Positions 8,232-18,013 of a DNA stretch of 64,000 nt are shown here, in pieces (position 1 is the first letter of the stretch; each line of letters starts with the position of its first letter). Where the stretch lies: NCBI GenBank assembly GCA_036280655.1, contig DASUQI010000012.1, positions 1-64,000 of the forward strand. Reading direction: 5' to 3'. A program made the position numbers and the translations under genes. The DNA is from DASSJM01 sp036280655. GTDB taxonomy: Bacteria > Actinomycetota > UBA4738 > HRBIN12. The notes under the pieces were generated by a model. The model worked only from the letters and a program-made list of their open reading frames with translations. It was not told where the DNA came from and did no database searches.

Positions 8232-8873
8232 GTGTTCGAGCGGTTCACGGACCGGGCGCGGCGGGTGGTCGTCTACGCCCAGGAAGAGGCGAGGATGCTC
8301 GACCACGACTACATCGGGACCGAGCACATCCTCCTCGGCCTGATCCATGAGGGCGAGGGCGTCGCGGCGAGGGCGCTCGTGGCGATGAGCATCTCCCTGG
8401 ATGCAGCCCGGCAGCGGGTCGAGGAGATCATCGGCCGAGGCTCGAAGGCCCCGGCGGGCCACATCCCCTTCACCCCGCGCGCCAAGAAGGTGCTCGAGCT
8501 CGCGCTCCGCGAGGCGCTCCAGATGGGGCACGACTACATCGGCACCGAGCATCTCCTCCTCGGCCTGATCCGGGAGGAAGAAGGCGTAGCGGCGCAGGTC
8601 CTGGTCGCGCTCGGCGCGAGCCTCGAACGTGTCCGGGAGGCCGTGATCGCGATGCTGGAGGGCTACGCCGGCGGCCCCGCGATGACGCCCGTCGCGCAGG
8701 GCCCCCTCATCGAGACCCCGTCGAAGGCGCCTCCCGAGTGTCCGAACTGCTTCGCGCCGCTCGAGGAGACGCTGGCGATCCGCGCGGTCGAGGCCGCGGG
8801 GGGCGACGAGCCCGGCACCGTGAAGATCGCCTTCTGCAGGCGGTGCGGCGTCGCGCTCGGCACCGTTGCCTAA
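8232..8873 (+). CDS. Clp N-terminal-domain protein with C-terminal zinc ribbon
   Basis: The 213-residue protein has two tandem Clp_N repeats ('DYIGTEHILLGLIHEGEG' near residue 30 and 'DYIGTEHLLLGLIREEEG' near 105) as in ClpC. It has no AAA+ module; instead it ends in a putative zinc ribbon 'CPNC...FCRRCG'. It may act as an adaptor or competitor for ClpC substrates or for the ClpC regulator McsB-like site, but that is inference. The GTG at 8232 is chosen because the fold starts there ('VFERFTDRARRVVVYAQEE'). The gene is divergent from lon and shares its stress-promoter region. Confidence 0.85.
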   Translation: MFERFTDRARRVVVYAQEEARMLDHDYIGTEHILLGLIHEGEGVAARALVAMSISLDAARQRVEEIIGRGSKAPAGHIPFTPRAKKVLELALREALQMGHDYIGTEHLLLGLIREEEGVAAQVLVALGASLERVREAVIAMLEGYAGGPAMTPVAQGPLIETPSKAPPECPNCFAPLEETLAIRAVEAAGGDEPGTVKIAFCRRCGVALGTVA

Positions 8874-8876
8874 AGG

Positions 8877-9734
8877 TCAGGTGCCGTCGACGGGCTCGAG
8901 TTCAGGCATCAGCAGGACCGCTTCCGGCCCGTAGCGTTCCTCGACCGCGGCAACGTCTTCCGGGCCGGCCACCACCACGCCGACCTCGACGCGGTTGTCG
9001 ACAACGCTCCCAGACGACCACGTCACCTGGAGCCCGAGCCCCTCCCCGACCTCGCCACCGAGCTCGCGCTGGATCCCTCGCAGTTCGGCCTCGGTGCGAT
9101 CGTGTTGGGTGACGCAGAGTGCGCCGCCCCAGATCTCGCGGAGCTCGGACTCGTGCCGTTCGAGGTCCCCGGTGAACGCGGCGACCGCGATGACGTCCTC
9201 GGGGGCGATCGACTCGGATGGCTCCTCGATGTAGTCGATCCAGAAGCCCGCGGAGTCCGGCTCGTCCTCGGCCGCGTGCATCACGGCCTGCAGGTCGGCG
9301 TCGGACGCGCGCGACGGGTCCGCGACCGCCCATCCCCCGGAGGGCTCGGGGCACGGCGCGGTGAAGTCGCGCGAGTCGGATGGCGGCGGTTCGTAGACCC
9401 CCACCTCAACCACGGTGAACGACGAGCCGTCGTAGGTGCCGACGATGTGGAAGTCGCCCCAGGTCGTCCCACCCACCGACTCCTCGCCCTCGACGCCCGC
9501 CCAATCCCAGTCCCGGATCGGGAGGCCGCCGCACTGCGGCGGCAGCGAGTCGGCGATCGCGCCGAGGCACAGCTCGGGACCGTGGTCGGGGCCCTCGAGC
9601 ACCGTACCGTCCGTCTCGTATCGGGTCGGCCCGGATCCGGCGCCCGGGCCGTTCGGATCCGCGGGTGCGTCCGCACATCCGGCCGCGATGACTAGGAACG
9701 GTGTGAAGAAGACGAGGATCGTCCGGAACCTCAT
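8877..9734 (-). CDS. Putative lipoprotein, unknown function
   Basis: The 285-residue protein has a lipoprotein signal, 'MRFRTILVFFTPFLVIAAGC', with the lipobox Cys at residue 20. A Pro/Gly linker and an acidic extracytoplasmic domain with four further cysteines that could form two disulfides follow. No family was recognised. It converges on the ClpN gene with only 3 bp between the stops. Confidence 0.65.
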   Translation of the reverse strand: MRFRTILVFFTPFLVIAAGCADAPADPNGPGAGSGPTRYETDGTVLEGPDHGPELCLGAIADSLPPQCGGLPIRDWDWAGVEGEESVGGTTWGDFHIVGTYDGSSFTVVEVGVYEPPPSDSRDFTAPCPEPSGGWAVADPSRASDADLQAVMHAAEDEPDSAGFWIDYIEEPSESIAPEDVIAVAAFTGDLERHESELREIWGGALCVTQHDRTEAELRGIQRELGGEVGEGLGLQVTWSSGSVVDNRVEVGVVVAGPEDVAAVEERYGPEAVLLMPELEPVDGT

Positions 9735-9825
9735 GTCTCCTGGACGCGCCGGCGGTCGCTCGCGGTTCCTTGGATCTCGTTCCGAAGGGCAGGAATGCGC
9801 AACCCGCCGGGCCCCCCATACGCCC

Positions 9826-9831
9826 TATCCT
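9826..9831 (+). promoter_or_regulatory. -10 box (TATCCT) for the moxR operon
   Basis: TATCCT ends 6 nt before the ATG at 9838 and no ribosome site is present, consistent with leaderless transcription of the operon's first gene. Confidence 0.5.
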
Positions 9832-9837
9832 GGGGCG

Positions 9838-10791
<954 letters not shown>

Positions 10792-10854
10792 GGGGCGCCC
10801 ACGGACACCCCCGAGCGGCGACAGATCGCCCTGTACGTCTCCGGGATCGTCGGG

Positions 10855-11952
10855 GTGTTCGCGATCGCGTGGGGCCACGCCGCGGTGCTGCTTTGGGCCT
10901 CGGCGATCGCGGGGCTCGCGGTCGCGTCGGCGCTGTGGTCGCGTTCGGCGCTCGACGACGTGGAGGTCGAGTTCGAGTTCGACCCGCCTCGGGCGTTCGT
11001 CGGCGAGGAGGTCGCGCTCCGCGTGCGCATCGCGAACGGCAAGCGGCTGCCGCTCCCGATCGTCCGGCTCCTCGTCCGCTTCCCGCCGGGCCTGCTCCCC
11101 GAGGCCGACCCGGACCCGACGGCGTTGAAGGGGCACCGGCGCCGGCTCTCGATCCCCGGCCGGAGCGACGTCGAGGTCGTCCTGCCGGTCGTGGTCTCGA
11201 CGCGCGGCGAGTACTGGCTCGAGGGCGTCGACGTCGTCGTCTCAGACCCGTTCGACCTCGCGCCGGTGAAGCTCGAGGTGCCGATCGAACGCGCGCTGCT
11301 CGTCCTGCCCCAGCCGCGCTCGGGCATCCCGCTCCGGATCGCGCGCCGGCTCCCGTTCGGCTCGCCGGCGCCGGCCGTGCGGCTGTTCGAGGACCGCGAG
11401 CACTTCGCCGGGGTACGCGACTACGAGCCCGGCGACCCGATGCACCACGTCCACTGGCGGCTCTCGGCGCACGCGGGGCGCCTCCAGACGAAGCGGTACG
11501 AGCCGACGCGGTCGGCCGAGGTGCTGTTCGCCCTCGACGTGTCGAACGGCGAGCCGTTCTGGCACGCCGTCGACCCCGACACCGCGGAGGAGACGATCGG
11601 GTGGACCTCCTACCTCGCGCGGCAGGCGATCCACGCGGGCTGGAGGACCGGCCTCGTCGCGAACACGCACTTGCGTCGCGGCGGCGGACCGCTGCGCGTC
11701 CCGTCGGCGCAGTCGGTGGGCGCGGAGGCGGCGCTGTTCGCCGCGCTCGCGCGGATGCCGAACCAGCCGACGAACGATCTCGGCCCGATCCTGCGCGAGA
11801 TGGGCCGACGACTCGTGCGACGCACCACCGTGATCGTCGTCTCGCCGCGCCCCGGACCGTCGCTCACCCACGAGATGGAGGGGCTGCGTCGACGCGGGTG
11901 CGAGGTCTACCACCTGTCGCCGCTCGAGGCGTTCAAGAAGGCGGCGTCGTGA
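10855..11952 (+). CDS. DUF58 domain membrane-associated protein
   Basis: The protein has two N-terminal membrane helices, a beta-rich domain and the DUF58 signature 'FAGVRDYEPGDPMHHVHWRLSA' in two overlapping parts, with a vWA-like C-terminus. It is the usual partner of MoxR. The first standard start is the GTG at 10855 (365 residues), but it lies inside the first membrane helix. The frame upstream back to the moxR stop encodes a natural N-terminus starting at ACG 10801, preceded by GGGGG at 5 nt spacing. The true start may therefore be ACG (383 residues), or an ATG mutated or misread. The stop overlaps the next GTG. Confidence 0.88.
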   Translation: MFAIAWGHAAVLLWASAIAGLAVASALWSRSALDDVEVEFEFDPPRAFVGEEVALRVRIANGKRLPLPIVRLLVRFPPGLLPEADPDPTALKGHRRRLSIPGRSDVEVVLPVVVSTRGEYWLEGVDVVVSDPFDLAPVKLEVPIERALLVLPQPRSGIPLRIARRLPFGSPAPAVRLFEDREHFAGVRDYEPGDPMHHVHWRLSAHAGRLQTKRYEPTRSAEVLFALDVSNGEPFWHAVDPDTAEETIGWTSYLARQAIHAGWRTGLVANTHLRRGGGPLRVPSAQSVGAEAALFAALARMPNQPTNDLGPILREMGRRLVRRTTVIVVSPRPGPSLTHEMEGLRRRGCEVYHLSPLEAFKKAAS

Positions 11953-13247
11953 TCGCGCCGACGAGGGTCGCGCCGCCCGAGCCCCGCGAGCTCCGCGCGT
12001 GCGGGCTCGCGGCGCTCGCCGAATCCGGAGTCCTCGCGCTGCCGGTCTGGCTCCTGCTCACCGAAACCCGCGGGCTCGAGATCGGCGTCGTCGCGCTCGC
12101 CGTGCCGTTCATGACCATCTACGTCGGCGCCGTGCTCCTCGCGTGCCGCTTCCGGGCATCGCGCCACCTTCCGCTCGCGGCGATCGTCGTCGCCGTGCTC
12201 GCCGGCGCATGGCTCGGCCGCGGCGACCTCAACCGATCCGTCTTCGCGGTCGTCGTGTTCCTGCTCGTCGCGCTCCGCGCGATCACGCTCGCACTGCGCG
12301 ACTGGCGGCTGCCGATCCATGCCGAGTTCGGCTGGTTCGCGCTCGCGCTCGGCATCGAGGTGATGGTGTCCGCCGGCGCGAACCCGGAGTGGCGAGGACC
12401 GCTCGTCGTGATCGTCCCCCTGTTCTTCGCGGCCGCCCTCGCGAGCCGGGCCGCGACGGTGTGGACCACGAGCGGCTCCTCCGAGCTCGACGAGCGGGTC
12501 CGAGCCTCGTGGATCCGCCGCGCCGGCCTGGCGACCGGCCTGCTCGTGGCCGCGATGGCCGCGGCGGTGGCGTTCAGCGTTCGGGGCGGCGTCTTCGACC
12601 GGGTGGGCGCCTGGATCGCGCCGGCCGCCAACGCGTTCGCGTCGCTGCTCGCCTGGACGCTGTCCCAGATCGTGCGGCCGATCTTCTGGCTCGTGGACCA
12701 GCTGGGGATCGACCCGGACCGGGTCCGCGAGTTCTTCGAGGACCTCCGCGAGAGCGCGGCGCGGGCGGCCCAGGAGGCCGGATCGAGCGAGGGCCCGACC
12801 GTCTGGCAACGGATCCTCGGGTTCGTCGCGTTCGCCGCGATCGGGTACGCCGTCTTCCGCGTGATCCGCAGGTTCACGCCGAAGGGCGGCGGTGCCGAAC
12901 CCGAGCGGGCCGTCCCGGCGAGCGCCACGGTGTCGGCGCTCGAGGAACCGCAGCCCGTCGTGTCACGGTTGCGCAGAGAGCTACCGGCCGATCGGGTTCG
13001 CCGCTGGTACGCGGAGACCCTGGAGATCCTGCGGAACCGCGAGGTCGTGAAGGAGGCGTGGCAGACGCCCGCGGAATTCGTTCCCAGGGTGGCGACGGCC
13101 TTCCCGGCCTGCGCCGCACCGTTCGCCGAGCTCACCCGCGCGTACGAGGACGTCCGGTACGGCGGGTTCCGGCTGGCGGGCGACCGGCTCGGACGGCTGG
13201 AGAAGGGTCAGGAAACGATGATCGCGGCGATGAGTTCCAGCGGTTGA
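11949..13247 (+). CDS. DUF4129 domain membrane protein
   Basis: The 432-residue protein has about seven membrane helices followed, after 'FWLVDQLGIDPDRVREFFEDL' in two parts, by a single helix and a cytoplasmic DUF4129 domain ('RRWYAETLEILRNREVVKEA', 'AYEDVRYGGFRLAGD'). DUF4129 proteins, sometimes fused to transglutaminase domains, are regular partners of MoxR-DUF58. The transglutaminase domain is absent here. The GTG start overlaps the DUF58 stop as GTGA. The role is probably in cell-envelope assembly. Confidence 0.82.
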   Translation: MIAPTRVAPPEPRELRACGLAALAESGVLALPVWLLLTETRGLEIGVVALAVPFMTIYVGAVLLACRFRASRHLPLAAIVVAVLAGAWLGRGDLNRSVFAVVVFLLVALRAITLALRDWRLPIHAEFGWFALALGIEVMVSAGANPEWRGPLVVIVPLFFAAALASRAATVWTTSGSSELDERVRASWIRRAGLATGLLVAAMAAAVAFSVRGGVFDRVGAWIAPAANAFASLLAWTLSQIVRPIFWLVDQLGIDPDRVREFFEDLRESAARAAQEAGSSEGPTVWQRILGFVAFAAIGYAVFRVIRRFTPKGGGAEPERAVPASATVSALEEPQPVVSRLRRELPADRVRRWYAETLEILRNREVVKEAWQTPAEFVPRVATAFPACAAPFAELTRAYEDVRYGGFRLAGDRLGRLEKGQETMIAAMSSSG

Positions 13248-13272
13248 CGCCGTCGGTAACCTTGCAAAGCTT

Positions 13273-14298
13273 ATGACCGAGCCAGCCATCGTCGTCGAGG
13301 GCCTCGCCAAGCGGTTCGGGAAGGTGGAGGCGCTGAAGGGCGTGGACCTGCAGGTCCCGCCGAGCACGGTGCTTGGCCTCCTCGGCCCCAACGGGGCAGG
13401 CAAGACCACCGCCGTCCGGATCTTGACCACGCTCCTGCACCCCGACGAGGGCCGTGCCACCGTCGCCGGCTACGATGTCGTCAAGCAGGCCGAGCAGCTC
13501 CGCCACGTGATCGGCCTCGCCGGGCAGAACGCCGCCGTCGACGAGAACCTCACCGGGCTCGAGAACCTCGAGATGGTCGGTCGCCTGTACCACGTCCCGG
13601 CTGCGGAGGCGAAACGGCGCGGCGAGGAGATCCTCGAGCGGTTCGACCTCGCAGAGGCGGCGCACCGGGTGGCCAAGACCTACTCGGGCGGCATGCGGCG
13701 CCGGCTCGACCTCGGCGCGAGCCTCGTCGGCAAGCCCAAGGTGCTGTTCCTCGACGAGCCGACGACCGGGCTCGACCCGCGGGGCCGGATGGAGATGTGG
13801 GACGTCATCCGCGGGCTCGTCATGGAGGGCACGACGCTGTTGCTCACGACGCAGTACCTGGACGAGGCGGACCGTCTCGCCGACAAGATCGCGGTAATCG
13901 ACCTCGGACTGGTGATCGCGGAGGGCACCTCGGACGAACTGAAGGGCCGGGTCGGCGGCGAGGTCCTGGCGCTCCGGGTCGCCGACCGGGACCGAGCCGC
14001 GGAGGCCGCCGGGACCGTGCTCGGCCTCGGGCCGGGCGGCGGCAACGTCGACAACAACACCGGCGAGATCAACGTGCCGGTCGGCGACGACGGGACGGCG
14101 ATCCTCACCGAGGCGGTCCGGCGCCTGGACGCCGAGGGGATCAAGCTCGCGGACGTCGCGCTCCGCCGGCCGACCCTCGACGACGTGTTCCTCGCGCTGA
14201 CGGGCCACGCCGCCGAGCAGGCGGAGTCCGGCGAACCGGCCGCGGAGGAGGACGGCGGCAAGAAGCGCCGGCGCGAGCGGAAGCGCGAGAAGGTATGA
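13273..14298 (+). CDS. ABC exporter ATP-binding protein (DrrA-like)
   Basis: The 341-residue protein has Walker A 'GPNGAGKTT' at about 38-46, signature 'YSGGMRRRLDLGASL' and Walker B 'LFLDEPTTGLDP', followed by the extra C-terminal domain of daunorubicin-resistance (DrrA) ATPases. It ends in a Lys/Arg-rich tail ('KKRRRERKREKV'). Its stop overlaps the ATG of the permease gene. A TAACCT box lies 10 nt before the ATG with no clear ribosome site. It drives export of lipids or drug-like compounds; the substrate is unknown. Confidence 0.92.
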   Translation: MTEPAIVVEGLAKRFGKVEALKGVDLQVPPSTVLGLLGPNGAGKTTAVRILTTLLHPDEGRATVAGYDVVKQAEQLRHVIGLAGQNAAVDENLTGLENLEMVGRLYHVPAAEAKRRGEEILERFDLAEAAHRVAKTYSGGMRRRLDLGASLVGKPKVLFLDEPTTGLDPRGRMEMWDVIRGLVMEGTTLLLTTQYLDEADRLADKIAVIDLGLVIAEGTSDELKGRVGGEVLALRVADRDRAAEAAGTVLGLGPGGGNVDNNTGEINVPVGDDGTAILTEAVRRLDAEGIKLADVALRRPTLDDVFLALTGHAAEQAESGEPAAEEDGGKKRRRERKREKV

Positions 14299-15140
14299 GC
14301 GCCGTCACCGAGACCTTCCGCCAGCCCAGCAAGCTCGGGGCCACGGTCTCCGACTGGTGGGTCATCACGTGGCGGAACCTGCTCACCTACATCCGCAAGC
14401 CCGACCTCCTCGTCTTCTCGACGATCCAGCCCATCATGTTCGTGCTGCTGTTCGTCTACGTGTTCGGCGGCACGTTCGAGCTGATCCTGCCGGCCAGCGT
14501 CCCCTACGTGGACTTCCTGATGCCGGGCATCTTCGTGCAGACCGCGATCTTCGCGTCGACGCAGACCGGCGTCGGCCTCGCGGACGACCTGCAGAAGGGC
14601 CTGATCGACCGGTTCCGCTCGCTGCCGATGGCGCGCTCGGCGGTGCTCGCCGGACGCACGGCCGCGGACACGGTCTCGGTGTTCGTGCAGACGATCCTGA
14701 TGCTGATCGTCGCGTTCCTCGTCGGCTACCGGCTCCACGAGGGCGGTTGGGAGGCGCTGCTCGCGTTCATCGGCATCATCGCCGTCGGCTACGCGTTCAC
14801 CTGGGTATCGGCCTTCGCAGGGCTGTCACTGAAGACGATCGAGGCCGTGCAGGCGGCCCTGTTCACGATCGTGTTCCCGTTCGTGTTCCTGAGCACGGCG
14901 TTCGTGCCGCTCGCCACGTTCCCCAGCTGGCTCCAGCCGTTCGTCGAGTGGAACCCCGTGTCGATCTGGGTCGACACGATCCGCAAGCTCACCCTCGGCG
15001 ACCTCTACTCGCCCGCGACGAGCCCGCTGTTCGCCGACGTGAAGCCGCTCGGCGAGCTCATGTGGCTCTCGGTGGGCTGGTTCGTCTCCTTCCTCGTGGT
15101 CTTCTCGTTCCTCGGCGTGCGGTTCTACCGCAAGACGTAG
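14295..15140 (+). CDS. ABC-2 type exporter permease (DrrB-like)
   Basis: The 281-residue membrane protein has six helices and the DrrB landmarks 'WRNLLTYIRKPDLLVFSTIQ', 'GIFVQTAIFASTQTGVGLA' and 'GLIDRFRSLPMARSAVLAGR'. It starts at an ATG that overlaps the ATPase stop (ATGA, 14295-14298), so the two form one transporter. The last helix is followed by a two-residue basic tail, as in the family. Confidence 0.92.
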   Translation: MSAVTETFRQPSKLGATVSDWWVITWRNLLTYIRKPDLLVFSTIQPIMFVLLFVYVFGGTFELILPASVPYVDFLMPGIFVQTAIFASTQTGVGLADDLQKGLIDRFRSLPMARSAVLAGRTAADTVSVFVQTILMLIVAFLVGYRLHEGGWEALLAFIGIIAVGYAFTWVSAFAGLSLKTIEAVQAALFTIVFPFVFLSTAFVPLATFPSWLQPFVEWNPVSIWVDTIRKLTLGDLYSPATSPLFADVKPLGELMWLSVGWFVSFLVVFSFLGVRFYRKT

Positions 15141-15205
15141 GCCCGCCCTCCTCGCGTTCAGCCCCCTCCCCGCGGTGCCGATAGGTACCGGGGAGGACGA
15201 ACGCC

Positions 15206-15970
15206 ATGCAGGCACCCACCACGCCGAACGGCCAGCCGGCGCAGGACCCCGGTCAGCGGACCTGCCCGATCTGCGGCGCCGCCAACGGGCTGACGGCCGC
15301 GTTCTGCTGGCAGTGCTATCGACCGTTCGGCGCCTACGCGGCGCCGCCGGGTCTCGCCGGCGCACCGGGCGGATCGTCGGCTCGGCCGGACGCGACCCCC
15401 TTCCGTTTCCCCACCGAGCTCGAGGCGCCACGTCGCGGCGGCGGGGTCTCCCGGGTCGCCGCGATCGTACTGGTCACGGTTGCTGTGATCGGCGGCGCGT
15501 ATTGGTTCGTCTCGCGTCCGGACGCCGTGACGATCCCCGAGTCGTTCGGCGGTCTCGACCGCATCGAGGGCGCGCAGACCGAGATCGTCGCCGAGGCCTT
15601 CCGGGCCCAGGTCGAGGACACCGGTATCGAGGGCGACCTCGCGTTGTACGGCGACGGGCTGCCGACCACGGCGCTGATCTGGATCCGCGACGCCTCGGTC
15701 CCCACGACCGACGCCGCGTTCGACGCGTTCGCGAGCGGCTTCGACGCCGGGATCGGCGACGAAGCGTCGCTCGACGCTTCGCGCAGGACGACCGAGACCG
15801 TCGACGGCGTGACGTTCGTGTGCGCGCCCGTCCTCGGGGTCACGCCGGGCACGATCTGCATGTGGCAGGTGGACTCGGTGTTCTGGCTGCTCTTCGATTT
15901 CTCCGGCCAGGGCCAGCAGGCGGCCCGTTCCCTCGCGGTCGTCGCGAACGACGCGGTCCGCTCCGCCTAG
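15206..15970 (+). CDS. Zinc-ribbon single-span membrane protein, unknown function
   Basis: The 254-residue protein has an N-terminal zinc ribbon ('CPICGAAN...CWQCYRPFG', about residues 24-45), a Pro/Ala linker, one membrane helix near residues 85-103, and an extracytoplasmic domain of about 150 residues with two cysteines. The ribbon should be cytoplasmic. A GGGGAGG ribosome site precedes the ATG. No family with known function was recognised. Its last 4 bp overlap the convergent gene at 15967. Confidence 0.72.
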   Translation: MQAPTTPNGQPAQDPGQRTCPICGAANGLTAAFCWQCYRPFGAYAAPPGLAGAPGGSSARPDATPFRFPTELEAPRRGGGVSRVAAIVLVTVAVIGGAYWFVSRPDAVTIPESFGGLDRIEGAQTEIVAEAFRAQVEDTGIEGDLALYGDGLPTTALIWIRDASVPTTDAAFDAFASGFDAGIGDEASLDASRRTTETVDGVTFVCAPVLGVTPGTICMWQVDSVFWLLFDFSGQGQQAARSLAVVANDAVRSA

Positions 15971-16317
15971 GACGTCGCGGCGTCGAGCTCCTGGAGCAGC
16001 CGGTAGGCCGCCCGCTCGACCTCCTTGTGTCGCCACTCGGCGGCGCGGTAGAGGCAGGCGATGAGGCCGCTCCGGTGGAGGCGGCGGAGGTCGCCGTACA
16101 CGAACGCGTAGCGCGCCTTCGTCTCGTCGCCGGCCCCCTCGGTGAGCCCCAGGAACCAGCCCGCGTAGTCCTCCCACGCGTGCTCCTTCAGGAACGCGTT
16201 CTCGTCGGCGGCCTTCGGCTGCACGTTCCCCCACTCGCTCCGCAGCACGTACTGCCGGGCCTTGATCAGCCTCCGGGCCTGGGCGACCCCTCGTCGGTTC
16301 ACGGAATAGCTCGCCAT
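15967..16317 (-). CDS. Conserved small actinobacterial protein, unknown function
   Basis: The 116-residue protein is rich in aromatic residues and arginine ('ARRLIKARQYVLRSEWGNVQ', 'YAFVYGDLRRLHRSGLIAC') and has no signal peptide or membrane helix. I recall similar uncharacterised proteins in many actinobacteria, and the even spacing of Trp/Tyr/His residues suggests a folded ligand- or nucleic-acid-binding helical protein. An AGGAGGG-like site precedes the ATG. The stop codon overlaps that of the zinc-ribbon gene by 4 bp. Confidence 0.72.
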   Translation of the reverse strand: MASYSVNRRGVAQARRLIKARQYVLRSEWGNVQPKAADENAFLKEHAWEDYAGWFLGLTEGAGDETKARYAFVYGDLRRLHRSGLIACLYRAAEWRHKEVERAAYRLLQELDAATS

Positions 16318-16395
16318 GGAACCCTCCTACCCACGGATGCGCCGCGCGACGCGGACCGGGAACATCCCCGGCGCCCGGGGGGTTGCCACACCCGA

Positions 16396-16411
16396 CCGGT
16401 ACAGTGACCGG
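16396..16411. promoter_or_regulatory. Inverted repeat over the MFS gene -10 region
   Basis: CCGGT-N6-ACCGG overlaps a TACAGT -10-like box (16400-16405) 17 nt before the MFS start codon. It could be an operator for the exporter gene. The half-sites are short and GC-rich, so chance is possible. Confidence 0.25.
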
Positions 16412-16422
16412 GGGAGCCGCCC

Positions 16423-18000
16423 GTGTTCGGATTCGAAGGCGACAACGCGCGCGAGAAGCTCATCGTCCTTTTCACGATGAGCTTCGCCCTGGCGATGGCG
16501 ATGCTCGACAACACCGTCGTCAACGTGGCGCTCCCGACGATCAGCCGCGAGCTCGGAGCCGGCGTGAGCGGGCTCCAGTGGATCGTCGACGGCTACGTGC
16601 TGCTGTTCGCCTCGCTCCTGCTCACCGGCGGGATCGTCGGCGACCGGTACGGCCGGAAGAAGATCTTCCTTCTCGGGCTCGCGATCTTCACGATCGCCTC
16701 CGCACTGTGCGGACTCTCGCAGTCGACCTCCCAGCTGATCGCCGCGCGGATGCTCCAGGGAGCGGGCGCCGCGCTGCTCATGCCGGGCACCCTCTCGATC
16801 ATCACGGTCACGTTCCCGCCGCACGAGCGCGCGAAGGCGATCGGCCTGTGGGCCGGCACCTCCGCGTTCGCGCTCGCGCTCGGGCCGACGGTCGGCGGCC
16901 TCATGGTCGAGCACCTCGGGTGGCAGTCGGTGTTCTTCCTCAACCTGCCGATCGGCGTCGTGGCGTTCTTCGTCGCCACCCGCACGGTCACCGAGTCGAG
17001 GTCCGAGATCACGCGCGAGCTCGACCTGCCGGGCCTGTTCCTCGGCTCGGGGGCGCTGCTCGGCGCCACCTACGGGCTGATCGAGGCGAACGAGCGCGGC
17101 TGGAGCGACCCGGTGATCGTCGTCTCGCTCGTGGCGTCGGCCGTCCTCGGGATCTCGTTCCTGCTCTGGGAACGCCGGAGCCCCAAGGCGATGCTACCGC
17201 TCAGCTTCTTCCGGATCCCCGCGTTCACCGCCGGGAACACGGTCGCGTTCAGCGTCTCGCTGGGGATGTTCGCGACGTTCTTCTTCCTGTCCCTCTACAT
17301 GCAGCTGATCCGCGGGTACACGCCGTTCGAGGCCGGGCTCCGGTTCCTGCCGATGACCGCGGTCATCATCGTCACCGCACCGAACGCCGGGCGCTACGCC
17401 TCGAGGCACGGCTCGCGGATCCCGATGACGTACGGGCTGATCCTCGCGGGCACCGGCCTGCTGATCTTCTCCCGCCTGTCCGTGGACACGCCGTACCTGC
17501 TGATGCTCCCGGTGTTCGTGATCATGGGCCACGGGATCGGCTCGACGATGGCGCCGATGACCGCCGCGGTCATGAACGCGGTCGGGCCCCAGCGCGCCGG
17601 CCTCGGCTCGGCCACCACGAACACGTCCCGGGAGGTGGGGGGGCTGTTCGGGATCGCGCTGCTCGGGACGATCCTCACGACCCGTCTGAAGGCCACGCTC
17701 GAGCCCTCGCTCGTCGCGATCGGCCTCTCCCCCGCACAGCAGGCGCCGATCGAGAACGCGGCCGGCCAGGGGCGGCTCGACCCGTCCGCGCTCGCCGGGT
17801 TGTCACCGGAACAGCAGGGCGCCGTCGCCCACGCGTTCCGCGAGTCGTTCATGAGCGGCTTCCGCGTCTCGCTGCTCGTCGGCGGGATCGTGCTGCTGGT
17901 CGCGGCGGTGGTCGCCAACCGGTTCATCCCCGGGCGGGCGCACGCGCAGGAGGTCCGCCAGGCGGCCCGGGTCGGCCAGGTGGCGGCGCAGGAGGGCTAG
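16423..18000 (+). CDS. MFS multidrug efflux transporter, DHA2 (EmrB/QacA) family
   Basis: The 525-residue protein has 14 predicted helices. It starts 'LFTMSFALAMAMLDNTVVNV', contains motif A 'GIVGDRYGRKKIFLLG' and motif C 'ALGPTVGGLMVEHLGW', and has the extended C-terminal loop of DHA2 proteins. It is a proton-driven exporter of drugs or other organic compounds. The GTG start has GGGGGAG 6 nt upstream. It converges with the CDGSH gene, 13 bp between stops. Confidence 0.92.
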   Translation: MFGFEGDNAREKLIVLFTMSFALAMAMLDNTVVNVALPTISRELGAGVSGLQWIVDGYVLLFASLLLTGGIVGDRYGRKKIFLLGLAIFTIASALCGLSQSTSQLIAARMLQGAGAALLMPGTLSIITVTFPPHERAKAIGLWAGTSAFALALGPTVGGLMVEHLGWQSVFFLNLPIGVVAFFVATRTVTESRSEITRELDLPGLFLGSGALLGATYGLIEANERGWSDPVIVVSLVASAVLGISFLLWERRSPKAMLPLSFFRIPAFTAGNTVAFSVSLGMFATFFFLSLYMQLIRGYTPFEAGLRFLPMTAVIIVTAPNAGRYASRHGSRIPMTYGLILAGTGLLIFSRLSVDTPYLLMLPVFVIMGHGIGSTMAPMTAAVMNAVGPQRAGLGSATTNTSREVGGLFGIALLGTILTTRLKATLEPSLVAIGLSPAQQAPIENAAGQGRLDPSALAGLSPEQQGAVAHAFRESFMSGFRVSLLVGGIVLLVAAVVANRFIPGRAHAQEVRQAARVGQVAAQEG

Positions 18001-18013
18001 CGCCGGCCGACGA

